NCBI GenBank assembly: GCA_021774785.1
Contig: JAJFIQ010000028.1
Location: 1 to 64,000, forward strand
DNA from: Emcibacter sp.
GTDB lineage: Bacteria > Pseudomonadota > Alphaproteobacteria > Sphingomonadales > Emcibacteraceae
Direction of reading: 5' to 3'
Length of the DNA: 64,000 bases
The position numbers and the translations under genes were made by a program. Under the pieces are notes generated by a model. It searched no databases and had not been told where the DNA came from. It worked only from the letters and a program-made list of their open reading frames with translations. Shown piece by piece: positions 25,660 to 35,255 of the stretch. The first letter of the stretch is position 1; each line of letters begins with the position of its first letter.

Positions 25660-27177
25660 ATGACTGCACTCCCCCCTTCCAATGCGGTTGCCGTAATCGG
25701 TGCCGGAACCATGGGCGCCGGAATTGTTCAGGTCGCCGCCACTGCCGGACATGTAGTTTATATCTTCGATGCCTCTGAAGAAGCCATCGACAGAGGCATT
25801 GTCCAAATCGAAAAATTCCTTGAACGGTCCGTAAGCAAAGGTCGTCTGGATGATGAAGAACGCATCGCCATACTGGGCCGCATCAAACGTTGCAGTAAAC
25901 TGGAAGATCTGGCCCCGGCCAAACTGGTCATTGAAGCGATAGTGGAAAATATTGATATCAAGCGGTCAGTATTTGGTCAGCTGGAAAATATCCTTGATGA
26001 TGACGCCATTCTGGCCTCTAACACGTCATCCATCTCTATTACGGAAATCGCCGCCAAACTGAAGCGGCCTGAGCGTATGGTGGGTATGCATTTTTTCAAC
26101 CCGGCCCCGATCATGAAACTGGTAGAAATAATTCACGGATTGGTAACAGATAAAAAAGTGGCTGATATTACGTTCGCCACGGCGGAAGCATGGGGCAAGA
26201 AAGTGGTTCATGCCAAATCCACCCCTGGCTTTATCGCCAATCGGGTAGCCCGTCCTTTTTATTCCGAAGCCTTACGTATCTTACAAGAAGGCGGTGCTGA
26301 TATCCCTACTATCGACTGCTGTATCAGGGAATCTGGTGGATTCCGCATGGGACCGTTTGAACTTATGGACCTGATCGGAAATGATATAAATTTCTCCGTG
26401 ACCAAATCCGTTTATAACGCCTATTATCAGGAACCGCGATACCGCCCAAATTTGATTCAACAGGAACAGGTCGCCGCTGGCCGCTACGGTCGGAAATCCG
26501 GTCAAGGCTATTATGATTATAGTGAGGGTGCGGAAATACCCGAAGTCCATACCGCTGAGGCTGCCATAGCACCCACAGAAATCACCCTGCTGGGAGGAAA
26601 CCCCCTTCTGACCCCACTGGTTACGTTAGCTAAGGGTGCAGGGTTCACTGTAAATAAGGGCGTATCAGACGAGTTATCAGGCTTTATGATTGATGATACG
26701 TTGCTCTTGCTGTCTGACGGCACACCGGCCTCAGAATTGACGACAGTACTAGAAAAACCAACCATCGTCTTTGATCTTGCCCTTGATTACAAGGCCGCAT
26801 CCCGCATTGCCATTGCCAAGGGGGATCAGGTTTCAGACGAAGATCTGTCAAAAGCCGCTGGCTTCTTTCAGGCACTTGGCAAGAAGGTATCCGTTATTGA
26901 CGACTGCCCCGGCCTGATCGTAATGCGTATTGTTGCCATGCTGGCCAATGAAGGCAGTGATGCTGTTTACCAAGGTGTTACAAGTCCTGAAGGTGTCGAT
27001 ATTGCTATGGAAAATGGTGTCAATTACCCCAAAGGCCCCATGCGCTGGGCGCAGGATATAGGACTTAGCCATATCTTTGCCGTTCTGGATGCCTTGTCGT
27101 GTTTTTATGGTGAAGACCGTTACCGCACATCACCCCTGCTCCGTCGAGCTGTAATTGCTGGAAAGGCCCTCGTGTGA
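25660..27177 (+). CDS. paaH: 3-hydroxyacyl-CoA dehydrogenase PaaH
   Basis: This 505-residue NAD-dependent enzyme begins with the Rossmann motif VIGAGTMGAGIVQVAA (residues about 10-25). The active-site region SNTSSISITEIA and the MVGMHFFNPAPIMKLVEI stretch with catalytic His follow. PaaH-type enzymes carry a second, C-terminal dehydrogenase helical domain, seen here from about 310 to the end. It oxidises 3-hydroxyadipyl-CoA in phenylacetate degradation. It is linked to paaI by a 4-base GTGA overlap. Confidence 0.94.
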   Translation: MTALPPSNAVAVIGAGTMGAGIVQVAATAGHVVYIFDASEEAIDRGIVQIEKFLERSVSKGRLDDEERIAILGRIKRCSKLEDLAPAKLVIEAIVENIDIKRSVFGQLENILDDDAILASNTSSISITEIAAKLKRPERMVGMHFFNPAPIMKLVEIIHGLVTDKKVADITFATAEAWGKKVVHAKSTPGFIANRVARPFYSEALRILQEGGADIPTIDCCIRESGGFRMGPFELMDLIGNDINFSVTKSVYNAYYQEPRYRPNLIQQEQVAAGRYGRKSGQGYYDYSEGAEIPEVHTAEAAIAPTEITLLGGNPLLTPLVTLAKGAGFTVNKGVSDELSGFMIDDTLLLLSDGTPASELTTVLEKPTIVFDLALDYKAASRIAIAKGDQVSDEDLSKAAGFFQALGKKVSVIDDCPGLIVMRIVAMLANEGSDAVYQGVTSPEGVDIAMENGVNYPKGPMRWAQDIGLSHIFAVLDALSCFYGEDRYRTSPLLRRAVIAGKALV

Positions 27178-27596
27178 AAGAAAAAAAAGCTCAGGAAATA
27201 GCGAAATCCTTCAATAGCCGCCGCACGCTGGACAAGTTGCTGAATATTGAGTTCGTCAATATCGGTATTGGCTCCGCCATCATGAGAATGAAACTTACCG
27301 AAGATATGGTCAATGTTTATGGCAGCGCCCACGGCGGGGTGGTCTTTGCTCTTGCCGATGCGGTCTTTGCCTATGCCTGTAACAGCCAGGATATCGTATC
27401 CGTGGCTTCGGGCTGTTCCATTGAATATCTTGCCCCATCTTTCCCCGGTGATGTCCTTACCGCGTCCGGCGAATTTCAGGGTGGACGAGGCAAGCAGGGC
27501 ATATATGACGTGATGGTCACCAATCAAAATGACCAATTAATTGCCACTTTCCGTGGCAAATCCCATTCCACCAAAGAAAAAGTCTTAGGAGACTAA
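27174..27596 (+). CDS. paaI: Hydroxyphenylacetyl-CoA thioesterase PaaI
   Basis: This 140-residue hotdog-fold thioesterase has the catalytic segment NVYGSAHGGVVFALADAVFAYACN, with the HGGxxxxLAD motif of the PaaI family, and a C-terminal strand GKQGIYDVMVTNQND. It releases CoA from dead-end phenylacetate intermediates and so protects the free CoA pool. The start is GTG, overlapping the paaH stop; paaJ begins two bases after its own stop. Confidence 0.9.
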   Translation: MKEKKAQEIAKSFNSRRTLDKLLNIEFVNIGIGSAIMRMKLTEDMVNVYGSAHGGVVFALADAVFAYACNSQDIVSVASGCSIEYLAPSFPGDVLTASGEFQGGRGKQGIYDVMVTNQNDQLIATFRGKSHSTKEKVLGD

Positions 27597-27598
27597 CC

Positions 27599-28804
27599 AT
27601 GAGAGACGCTTTTATCTGTGATGCCATCCGCACACCCATTGGCCGTTACGGCGGCGCCTTGTCCTCTGTTCGCCCCGACGATCTGGGTGCTATTCCCCTC
27701 AAGGCATTGATGGAACGCAATCCAGATATGGACTGGTCCCAGATTGACGATATTATTTTTGGCTGTGCCAATCAGGCAGGAGAAGATAACCGCAATGTGG
27801 CCCGTATGAGCGGCCTGCTGTCCGGCCTGCCAGCAAATATATCCGGTACGACGGTAAACCGCCTTTGTGGGTCCGGTATGGACGCCACGGGAATGGCAGC
27901 CCGCGCCATTAAATCAGGTGAAGCGGAACTGATGATCTCCGGCGGCGTGGAAAGCATGTCACGCGCCCCCTTTGTCATGGGCAAGGCCGATGCAGCTTTC
28001 TCGCGCAAGGTGGAAACCTATGACACCACCATCGGCTGGCGTTTCGTCAACCGGATGATGAAAAAACAATTTGGCATCGACAGCATGCCAGAAACCGCTG
28101 AAAATGTTGCAGAAGACTTCATTATATCCCGCGCGGATCAGGATTTATTTGCTTTCCGTTCCCAGCAGAAAACCGCTGTCGCACAGGAAACCGGACGCTT
28201 CGATGATGAGATCGTCCCTGTCACTATTCCCAAAAGAAAGGGTGATCCTGTCATTTTCACCAAGGATGAACACCCCCGCGCCAGCACCACATTAGAAGCC
28301 CTGAACAAACTACGTGCTCCATTCCGTGAGGGCGGCAGCGTAACCGCGGGCAATGCTTCGGGCGTTAATGACGGTGCCTGTGCCATACTGTTGGCATCCG
28401 GTGATGCGGCTTCGAAGTATGGTCTGACCCCGAAGGCCCGCGTGGTGGGTATGGCTACAGTGGGGTTAGAGCCACGGATCATGGGATTTGGACCGGCACC
28501 CGCAACAAAGAAAGTTCTGGCGCAAACCGGTCTCACACTGGACCAGATGGATGTCATCGAATTAAATGAGGCTTTTGCCTCACAAGGGCTAGCTGTCATG
28601 CGTGATCTTGGCCTGCCCGATGATGCGGAACATGTAAACCCCAACGGTGGGGCTATTTCCCTTGGTCATCCGTTGGGTATGAGCGGGGCGCGTCTGGTGA
28701 CCACAGCCATGTATGAACTACATCGCAGAGGTGGACGCTATGCCCTGTGTACCATGTGTATTGGTGTGGGACAGGGCATCGCCATGATCATCGAAAAGGT
28801 CTAA
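27599..28804 (+). CDS. paaJ: 3-oxoadipyl-CoA / 3-oxo-5,6-dehydrosuberyl-CoA thiolase
   Basis: This 401-residue class II thiolase has the acyl-accepting Cys in NRLCGSGMDATG (near residue 90), His in NPNGGAISLGHPLGMSGAR, and the second Cys near the end (ALCTMCIGVGQG). The start RDAFICDAIRTPIGRYGGAL and the DMDV..NEAFASQ region are typical of PaaJ/PcaF. It does the last thiolytic steps of phenylacetate breakdown to acetyl-CoA and succinyl-CoA. Last gene of the operon; its stop overlaps the convergent yccF-like gene by four bases. Confidence 0.93.
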   Translation: MRDAFICDAIRTPIGRYGGALSSVRPDDLGAIPLKALMERNPDMDWSQIDDIIFGCANQAGEDNRNVARMSGLLSGLPANISGTTVNRLCGSGMDATGMAARAIKSGEAELMISGGVESMSRAPFVMGKADAAFSRKVETYDTTIGWRFVNRMMKKQFGIDSMPETAENVAEDFIISRADQDLFAFRSQQKTAVAQETGRFDDEIVPVTIPKRKGDPVIFTKDEHPRASTTLEALNKLRAPFREGGSVTAGNASGVNDGACAILLASGDAASKYGLTPKARVVGMATVGLEPRIMGFGPAPATKKVLAQTGLTLDQMDVIELNEAFASQGLAVMRDLGLPDDAEHVNPNGGAISLGHPLGMSGARLVTTAMYELHRRGGRYALCTMCIGVGQGIAMIIEKV

Positions 28805-29220
28805 TATCTGGCTGTCGGCAGTTCATCCATATTGACCACTATCTTACCAATGGGGGCAAGGGCGAGTCCCGCCAGTTTCACATGCTGAAAAGCAAAGGGT
28901 ATACCGATAATGGTAACGGCCAGAACAACAGCCCAAAAAGCATGACCAAGGGCCAGCCATATACCGCCGAATAGAAACCAGATGATATTACCAATCACAC
29001 CCAAGGGTCCTGTGCCAATATCTTCCTGTCCGGACAATACTTCGCGATTGACCGCTTCCCGGCCAAAGGGCAGAAGGCTAAGATGCGCCATATTCATTGC
29101 CGCAACAAACCATGGCAGGCCAATAATGGTAACAGCCATCAAAAGGGCTATCATAACCCAGCCAACGGCCATGAAAAAACCGCCAAATATCAGCCACAAA
29201 ATATTCAATAGTAAAGACAT
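28801..29220 (-). CDS. yccF: YccF domain-containing membrane protein
   Basis: This 139-residue protein has two repeated YccF modules: NILWLIFGGFFMAVGWVMIALLMAVTIIGLPW near the N-terminus and NIIWFLFGGIWLALGHAFWAVVLAVTIIGIPF in the second half, each followed by a G(R/K)-containing loop. It is an inner-membrane protein of unknown function, conserved in many bacteria. It is convergent with paaJ and separated from the polysaccharide genes by about 120 bases with nothing recognisable in them. Confidence 0.88.
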   Translation of the reverse strand: MSLLLNILWLIFGGFFMAVGWVMIALLMAVTIIGLPWFVAAMNMAHLSLLPFGREAVNREVLSGQEDIGTGPLGVIGNIIWFLFGGIWLALGHAFWAVVLAVTIIGIPFAFQHVKLAGLALAPIGKIVVNMDELPTARY

Positions 29221-29343
29221 ATTAATATCCTAAAGTTACGCAATTATCCCTGTCGTCCTCTATAGTCATATGGGAAATATACCATAAACTACAAGCCATA
29301 TTCATCTGGACTAGGCCCATAGCAATCCAGTTCCGCTATAGTT

Positions 29344-30666
29344 TTACTTTTTATGACCTTCAATAATCTTATCCATGAAGGTCACAAGTTTTTCAAACTG
29401 TCGGACGCGGGTGAAATTTTCTCTGTTGGGGTTTTCCACGGCTTCCGGCGTACCCTGTCTTTTCTTTTCCAATAAATCAGACAGATAAGCCGCAACCTCG
29501 TCCACATCATTACTGACCAGTCCAAAGGCATTATCCCGGACAATATCCGCTGCCTCCCCCGTGGTGCTGCCCAGAGATAAAATAGGTTTGTTAGCGCCGA
29601 TATATTCAAAAAGCTTGCCTGCAATCACCCCATTTTCGCTGGGATGATCCCACCTGAGTTGCATGAGAACATCAACTTTCTGTTGAATCTCAAGCAAATC
29701 CTTTTGGGGAATATATTTATTACAGATCACAACCTGTTCCAGTTTATTTTTTTTGATCAGGGTCTTTTGCTGCTCATTCAGATCGGCTTCCCCTTCCGGC
29801 GTATAGAGGAGAATGGTAAAATTCTGTGCCGCTGAGCCAAGCTTGCCCAATGCCTCGAAAACGACAGAGGGATCACGTTTGTCACCATAAAGATAGCCCG
29901 CATACAACAGGGTTATCTTGTTATCGTCATAACTTTTCACAAGATCATGTGTAAAATCATCCGGATCAAAGCCATTCATTACGAATTCTACGGGAATATT
30001 ACGCATCGCCGTTAAATGATCTGCCCATGTCTTGGTAACGGTCACCAGACCCGCACAATGTTTCAAGGCATGATTTTCCAGAAACCGATCTATATATTTG
30101 CGAAGGCCCGTACGGTCATAATAGGGATGGTCGGTCCATAAATCGCGGTAGTCATATATGACGGGCACATCTATCATTCGGCCCAGCCTGTTTGCCACCA
30201 TCATGGTTGTGAAGGGCGGCAAAGTGGCAAAGATGATATCCGGGCTCCAGTCCTGAAACATTTTCCGGCCCGCGCGGATGGCATGACTATACCAACCCAC
30301 AAGATCATCAGGAATATTCGTTAGCCGCCGGTATAGAATGCTGATCATTGATTCATGTCCTGCCTGATCATCCACATGATCAGAAGTACCTTCTGCCGTG
30401 GCGACCTGTTTTTTTCTGTTCCCGAAAATAGCCTTGATGCAATCCTTCACCTTGGTGGGAAAATCATTCACCCTTGAATATGCCGTATAATATATTCTGT
30501 TCCGTGATATTTCTGGTGATAATGTCGGCTCAAACGCATCATTTTCCGGGCACAACACGCGCACATCATGTCCCTGACCCTCCATATACCGAGCCAGCTT
30601 GTTAACCCGGCTTGCCGATGCCGGACAGTAGGGAGCAAAATAACCGGCGACAATTAATATTTTCAA
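29344..30666 (-). CDS. Glycosyltransferase family 4 protein
   Basis: This 440-residue GT-B enzyme has an N-terminal acceptor domain, MKILIVAGYFAPYCPASASR, with a long linker at about 55-110. The C-terminal donor-binding domain has TLLYAGYLYGDKRDPSVVFEALGKL and the FEYIGANKPILSLG stretch of GT4 enzymes. It is predicted to add a nucleotide-sugar residue to a lipid-linked glycan on the cytoplasmic face. It is the last gene, by direction of transcription, of a surface-polysaccharide cluster running from 36278 down. Confidence 0.87.
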   Translation of the reverse strand: MKILIVAGYFAPYCPASASRVNKLARYMEGQGHDVRVLCPENDAFEPTLSPEISRNRIYYTAYSRVNDFPTKVKDCIKAIFGNRKKQVATAEGTSDHVDDQAGHESMISILYRRLTNIPDDLVGWYSHAIRAGRKMFQDWSPDIIFATLPPFTTMMVANRLGRMIDVPVIYDYRDLWTDHPYYDRTGLRKYIDRFLENHALKHCAGLVTVTKTWADHLTAMRNIPVEFVMNGFDPDDFTHDLVKSYDDNKITLLYAGYLYGDKRDPSVVFEALGKLGSAAQNFTILLYTPEGEADLNEQQKTLIKKNKLEQVVICNKYIPQKDLLEIQQKVDVLMQLRWDHPSENGVIAGKLFEYIGANKPILSLGSTTGEAADIVRDNAFGLVSNDVDEVAAYLSDLLEKKRQGTPEAVENPNRENFTRVRQFEKLVTFMDKIIEGHKK

Positions 30667-30690
30667 GGTGATGTACTTTCTTTATCCCTG

Positions 30691-31419
30691 TCATCGCTTT
30701 CTAGCTATAACTATTTGATACAGACCAAGCCTAAAATAATTTCGAAGCCCATCATAAAATTCCATTAATCCTAGCATATCCAACACTTTCAATAATTTGG
30801 GGGCGCTAAGTATGCGGTAAATGCGGTTATATGAAAAATCGTTATAGAATGTGTGCAGATATATTATTTCGAAATTATCACGAATTAATTTTTTTAGCTC
30901 TGTTGGTGTGATCCATTCTTCAATTATTTGTGCACCTTGATCTCCATCATCCCAAGCTTTTTTAGTTTTTCCATTCGGTGTCGTCAGAATTAGATAACCA
31001 TCTTTTTTTACTATATGATTAACAGTTGCCATGAATTTTTGTTTATCAACAATATGCTCAATAACTTCTGATGAAACAACAATATCAAATTGGGTATCAG
31101 GTCGCCATTCAAGAATATTTTGTGCTTCAAACGATTTTACAGACTTCCAGTTTTCCGAAGCTATTTGAACACCCTCTGGTGACAAATCAACCCCCGTTAC
31201 TTCACCAAATTTTACCAGTTCGTTTGATAACCAACCTCTGCCACAGCCTAGGTCACAAATAGTAAATTTATTATTTGTATTAATATCTTCTATTTTTGAT
31301 ACTGCTTTCAGAATTTCGGCCAACCGTATTATTTCTGCCTGATTTAAATGAAATGCATGCGTGCTCCAAAAATCATTATAATATTCAACCTGGTTTTCAA
31401 TGTTTTTATTTGTATCCAT
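30691..31419 (-). CDS. SAM-dependent methyltransferase
   Basis: The start is set at the second ATG (31419, MDTNKNIENQVEYYNDFW) because GGAGAG precedes it; a further in-frame ATG at 31437 lacks such a site. The class I fold is shown by ICDLGCGRGWLSNELVKFGEVTGVDLS (SAM-binding glycine loop), then FDIVVSSEVIEHI and GYLILTTPNGK. Ubie/Methyltransf_11-type enzymes of this kind often methylate sugars or lipids in polysaccharide clusters. Its base composition is visibly more AT-rich than that of its right-hand neighbours. Confidence 0.85.
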   Translation of the reverse strand: MDTNKNIENQVEYYNDFWSTHAFHLNQAEIIRLAEILKAVSKIEDINTNNKFTICDLGCGRGWLSNELVKFGEVTGVDLSPEGVQIASENWKSVKSFEAQNILEWRPDTQFDIVVSSEVIEHIVDKQKFMATVNHIVKKDGYLILTTPNGKTKKAWDDGDQGAQIIEEWITPTELKKLIRDNFEIIYLHTFYNDFSYNRIYRILSAPKLLKVLDMLGLMEFYDGLRNYFRLGLYQIVIARKR

Positions 31420-31554
31420 TATGAATAATCTCTCCAATCTTTTAATAAATTATCAATATTCAATCATACAATCTTTAGCCAAGAAATCATATAGTATACA
31501 ACTTTCCCAAATTTGGTTACATATATAAATTTTTCCCTGACTGTATCTATCGTC

Positions 31555-32433
31555 TTATGGGAATAGTGTATTTCGACATAAGTGATAGCTATAGGAAAAG
31601 TGTTTAATGCCGTGAATATTTACCAGACATTTCAAATGATGTTTCCATGCCTTTAATATTTCCCTGTTATTAAGATAACCTTCCGATGCCATATGATGGG
31701 CATTATATTTTTGAATTAAAAACTTTTCTTTTAATTCCTTAGAAATCTGACTTTGTGAAATTTCATCCATAAGCCGAGCCCTGGCCACCTCTTGAACAGG
31801 TGAGGCAGATAATGAATTTTCGGAGTAATTGTACAAAAATGTAGGTTTGTTAACAAAAGCTATTTTTGTAATTTTAGAAATTTCAAATGCTAAATATGTC
31901 CATTCTACGTAATAGTAACTGTGATCAAAAAGTGATGGGTCAATTAATGACTTTCTATATAATCCCGAGCATGAAGATAACCATGGAGATTTGAGAATAG
32001 CGGCTACCGGATCTAATTCATATTCCTCTGCATTAAAAGGCAGACGATATTCTTCCCCGATACCATGTTTATAACCATTTGTAACCGCAAGGCCCACAGC
32101 CTCATTCTCGAGCATTGGTCGCAACCTAATAATCAAGGCATTTTCTAGATATATGTCATCATCATCCAAAAATGAAAAATAAGGTGTATCTACATTCTTA
32201 ACCCCATAATATATGGCTTTAACGAGGTTGCCCTCTTTCAAATAAACATATTTGATATCCGTACGATTTTTAAGTTCCTCATTTAATTCTTTATCAAACC
32301 TGTCACCATTTACGACAACAAATGGCAAGGCATTCACTTCTGATTGACTAAGAATACAATCTATAGCCTCTAATAAGCTTGAGCGGCGATTCTTTTCTGC
32401 GGTCGTAGGAATTATTACTGTAATATTATGCAA
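31555..32433 (-). CDS. Glycosyltransferase family 2 protein
   Basis: This 292-residue GT-A enzyme opens MHNITVIIPTTAEKNRRSSL. The ITVIIPT strand starts the nucleotide-sugar fold, followed by an SLLEAIDCILSQSE helix and the DDDDIYLENA metal/nucleotide-binding motif (DxD, near residue 90). The C-terminal 100 residues are less conserved acceptor-binding sequence with several Tyr. It probably adds one sugar of a surface glycan. It is strongly AT-rich in keeping with the surrounding cluster core. The cytosolic donor and acceptor are unknown. Confidence 0.85.
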   Translation of the reverse strand: MHNITVIIPTTAEKNRRSSLLEAIDCILSQSEVNALPFVVVNGDRFDKELNEELKNRTDIKYVYLKEGNLVKAIYYGVKNVDTPYFSFLDDDDIYLENALIIRLRPMLENEAVGLAVTNGYKHGIGEEYRLPFNAEEYELDPVAAILKSPWLSSCSGLYRKSLIDPSLFDHSYYYVEWTYLAFEISKITKIAFVNKPTFLYNYSENSLSASPVQEVARARLMDEISQSQISKELKEKFLIQKYNAHHMASEGYLNNREILKAWKHHLKCLVNIHGIKHFSYSYHLCRNTLFP

Positions 32434-32461
32434 AGTATTATTTTTGATATCAAAACCCCTT

Positions 32462-33946
32462 TCATCCCCTAACGCGGAAGATATTTTTTTTCAAAAGCAC
32501 CATCATTTCCTGTTCAGCAGTATCCGGTTTGCCAGACAATAGCCATAAGATAATCGTAAAGAAAATATACAGGGAGACGCCAAGTATAATCTTGATTATT
32601 AATAATTTCCATTCTTCAATATTCCACAGACTTGAAAGATTTATCAAAATAACAAACATCCCAATTCCCGCCAATATAGGCCGCCAGACAGCTATAATTA
32701 TTTGACTAAAGACAACCTGACATCTTTGAACCACAAGAGAGCTTACCACGACAAACATTATAACCCCTATGAGCGCCCGTGAAAATGCTACCCCCTGAAG
32801 GCCGGCAATTTGAAAGGCCGGATATAATGCAATTATTGTGACTATTGCCTGTATCCAATATATGTAGGCGACATATTTTATATTTCCGGTTATGGCAAGC
32901 AAGCTACCTGATATGCCATACATTGATGTGCACATAGCATAGAAAACCATGGCTTCTATAAGCGGGACAACGGGCAACCATTTATCGCCGCCGCCCAAAA
33001 ATAATGGAATTAATTCATGTGCCACAGCACCAAACCCCAAGGCAACAGGAACCGCAACCAGCGTCATCATAGAGAGGGCTTTTAAAAAGGCAGCTATCAG
33101 CCTGTCATTATCATGTTTGATTTTAACCAAGCCAGGAACTAATGCCCTAGTAAACGGCTGCTGAATTTCGGTTATGGTCATGAAAGAAAGTTCAGTACCC
33201 CATTTGTAAAATCCAATTTTTGTAGGCGTCGTTAAAATTGAGAGTAGTATTAAGTCACCCTCCTTGCTAATATATTCCGCAATATTGCTCACCAGAATCC
33301 ATTGTGAAACGCCCCATATATCCTTTATTTTTGCAAAAGAAAATTTTGGTCTGAAATTTACGACCAGATAACTTGCCATTACCATAATAAGGTTATTTAG
33401 AACTGTTCCCACAACCAAAGCCATATATGACTTGTAATAAAAGGCCAGGCCGATTGTTATGAATGTAGAAATAATTTTTGGCACAACATTATATAAAAAA
33501 TCTTGCGCAAACAGCATCTCTTTTTGAAGTTTAACAGTTCCTATATTTTCAAATCCCCTGATCAAAGTACCAAAGGCCAGGATTTGACAAATACGTTCCA
33601 GTCTAATGTCACCATAAATATCGGCAATAAAGGGAGAAGCGGCGGCTAGAAATACTGCGACAACAAAAGATTGTAAAAGACGAACAGTCCAGGCCGTATG
33701 AAAATGGTCATCCGTTGCTTTATTGTTTTGAATAAGGGCAAAATTAACACCAAATTCAAATAACAATGAAACAAGACCAAATATTACCAGAACCGTAGCC
33801 ACCAGTCCAAAATCTTCCGGCATCAATAATCTTGCCAGAACTGCCGAACTGATAAACCCAAGCCCCCTGATACCCCACCGCATGGCAACATACCATTTGG
33901 TTCCCTGTAATACTACATCAGAGAGTGGCGTTTGGGCTGAAGACAT
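32462..33946 (-). CDS. Oligosaccharide flippase, Wzx/WzxC type
   Basis: This 494-residue MOP-superfamily membrane protein has 12-14 hydrophobic helices. It begins with the LKGTKWYVAMRWGIRGLGF...SAVLARLLMPEDFGLVA region typical of Wzx/WzxC, and a Phe/Ile-rich C-terminal set of helices ends in a basic tail. It should flip the lipid-linked repeat unit across the inner membrane for Wzy-dependent polymer export. No initiating transferase, Wzy polymerase or Wza/Wzc is present in the window, so the set is incomplete here. Confidence 0.87.
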   Translation of the reverse strand: MSSAQTPLSDVVLQGTKWYVAMRWGIRGLGFISSAVLARLLMPEDFGLVATVLVIFGLVSLLFEFGVNFALIQNNKATDDHFHTAWTVRLLQSFVVAVFLAAASPFIADIYGDIRLERICQILAFGTLIRGFENIGTVKLQKEMLFAQDFLYNVVPKIISTFITIGLAFYYKSYMALVVGTVLNNLIMVMASYLVVNFRPKFSFAKIKDIWGVSQWILVSNIAEYISKEGDLILLSILTTPTKIGFYKWGTELSFMTITEIQQPFTRALVPGLVKIKHDNDRLIAAFLKALSMMTLVAVPVALGFGAVAHELIPLFLGGGDKWLPVVPLIEAMVFYAMCTSMYGISGSLLAITGNIKYVAYIYWIQAIVTIIALYPAFQIAGLQGVAFSRALIGVIMFVVVSSLVVQRCQVVFSQIIIAVWRPILAGIGMFVILINLSSLWNIEEWKLLIIKIILGVSLYIFFTIILWLLSGKPDTAEQEMMVLLKKNIFRVRG

Positions 33947-34090
33947 TGCTGAATAATACTTTGCTTTTAATTAATTATATTATTGAGATTACCAAATTTC
34001 ATGCGGTCAAGAAACAAAAATAAATAACAGGGGTCAGGAATACAGATACAAAATGTCTGTTACAGCGGGGCATATATTCACCCCTATTCA

Positions 34091-35254
34091 TCAGGCAAGC
34101 CGTTTCAACAGTTCTTCAAACTCTGTATCATAGCCCCTCAGTGCGCAATACCATTTTGAATATGCTTTCATACTCTCTTCAAAGGTATTTTCAGGTGTGT
34201 AGCCAAGGTCTTTTTGTAATCGATCACAGGAATGAAAAACGCCCCGCATTTGCGCCGAACAAAACTGCCAGTTAATCGGTGGGCCACAGCTCACTTTGGA
34301 TATCTTTGTTGGACCTTCCACACCCAATCTGACTCGGTCTTCCATTTTCCCCGGCAGTTTTGCCACAAGCCCCCTAAAGAACATGTCGACTCTGCATAAC
34401 AGGGGATCTTTTCTTAATGCTTCCCGCACATCGCTGGAAACCAAATGTATTAATGACTTAAGTGGATTAAGGGAAATCTTAGGTGCTTTAATATTTCTTT
34501 CTATATCCTGCTTCTCAATGGTGATCAATTCGGCCTTACTGGTAAGATTTAACATATATTCCGTCACCTCCGCCCATGTCACATCTTGATTATCGGTCAC
34601 TATATATCGTGACCCTGTACCATCGGCATTAAAAAGTGCCCGTTCAATTGCTATTGCCAGATTTCCGACATCTACTGTGGCACAAGCATTATTTCCATTA
34701 TCCAATAAACCAAATTGATCATTTTTAATCATATTGATCAAGCCGTTTAAAAATAGAGAATATGGGCCAATGATGTTTGGCGGGCAAATAATTGTCGTCG
34801 GTAATCCATTTTTAGCCGCATTCTGTACCATGTCATCCTGTTTCAGTTTAAGAATACCATAGGCGTTGGTCTGAGGGTCAGGTTGTGCTGTATCATGAAC
34901 AGATTCAGGTGAGGGTTTATCACCATATATCAAGATGCTACTAATATGAACAAAGTGTTTTACGCCTGCCTGCTTGGCTTCCTCTAAAAGTATCTCTAGC
35001 CCTTTCAGCATGACCTCATCGGACCCACGCGTACAATTCACAACATGCGTTGCATCAGCAATGGCTTCTTTTACCTGCTGGCGCGACATAATATCTACCT
35101 GACGAAGGGTCAAATCTTTACGTCTTGATAAACGCCAAGCATTGCCATCAGAATGAATTATAGCTATGACTTCAATATCCTTCTTGGATAACAAACATTC
35201 TATGACGGCCGTTCCAGCAAATCCAGAGGCCCCAAATACAGCAACTCGTGTCAT
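34091..35254 (-). CDS. NAD-dependent epimerase/dehydratase family protein
   Basis: Starting at ATG 35254 (MTRVAVFGASGFAG), just after the stop of the upstream gene, the protein has 387 residues. The extended SDR glycine motif GASGFAG is at 8-14. The catalytic YxxxK is present as YGILK, after the HFVHISSILIYGDKPSP active-site Ser stretch. It would epimerise, reduce or dehydrate a nucleotide sugar. It is directly downstream of a Gfo/Idh/MocA gene, so the two may modify one sugar in sequence. The exact product is unknown. Confidence 0.85.
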   Translation of the reverse strand: MTRVAVFGASGFAGTAVIECLLSKKDIEVIAIIHSDGNAWRLSRRKDLTLRQVDIMSRQQVKEAIADATHVVNCTRGSDEVMLKGLEILLEEAKQAGVKHFVHISSILIYGDKPSPESVHDTAQPDPQTNAYGILKLKQDDMVQNAAKNGLPTTIICPPNIIGPYSLFLNGLINMIKNDQFGLLDNGNNACATVDVGNLAIAIERALFNADGTGSRYIVTDNQDVTWAEVTEYMLNLTSKAELITIEKQDIERNIKAPKISLNPLKSLIHLVSSDVREALRKDPLLCRVDMFFRGLVAKLPGKMEDRVRLGVEGPTKISKVSCGPPINWQFCSAQMRGVFHSCDRLQKDLGYTPENTFEESMKAYSKWYCALRGYDTEFEELLKRLA

Positions 35255-35255
35255 T

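Noticed and set aside
33947-34090. GGGGTCAGGAATACAG-type sequence resembling the edge of a REP-associated transposase element
   Set aside because: Too short, no transposase frame, no paired repeat.
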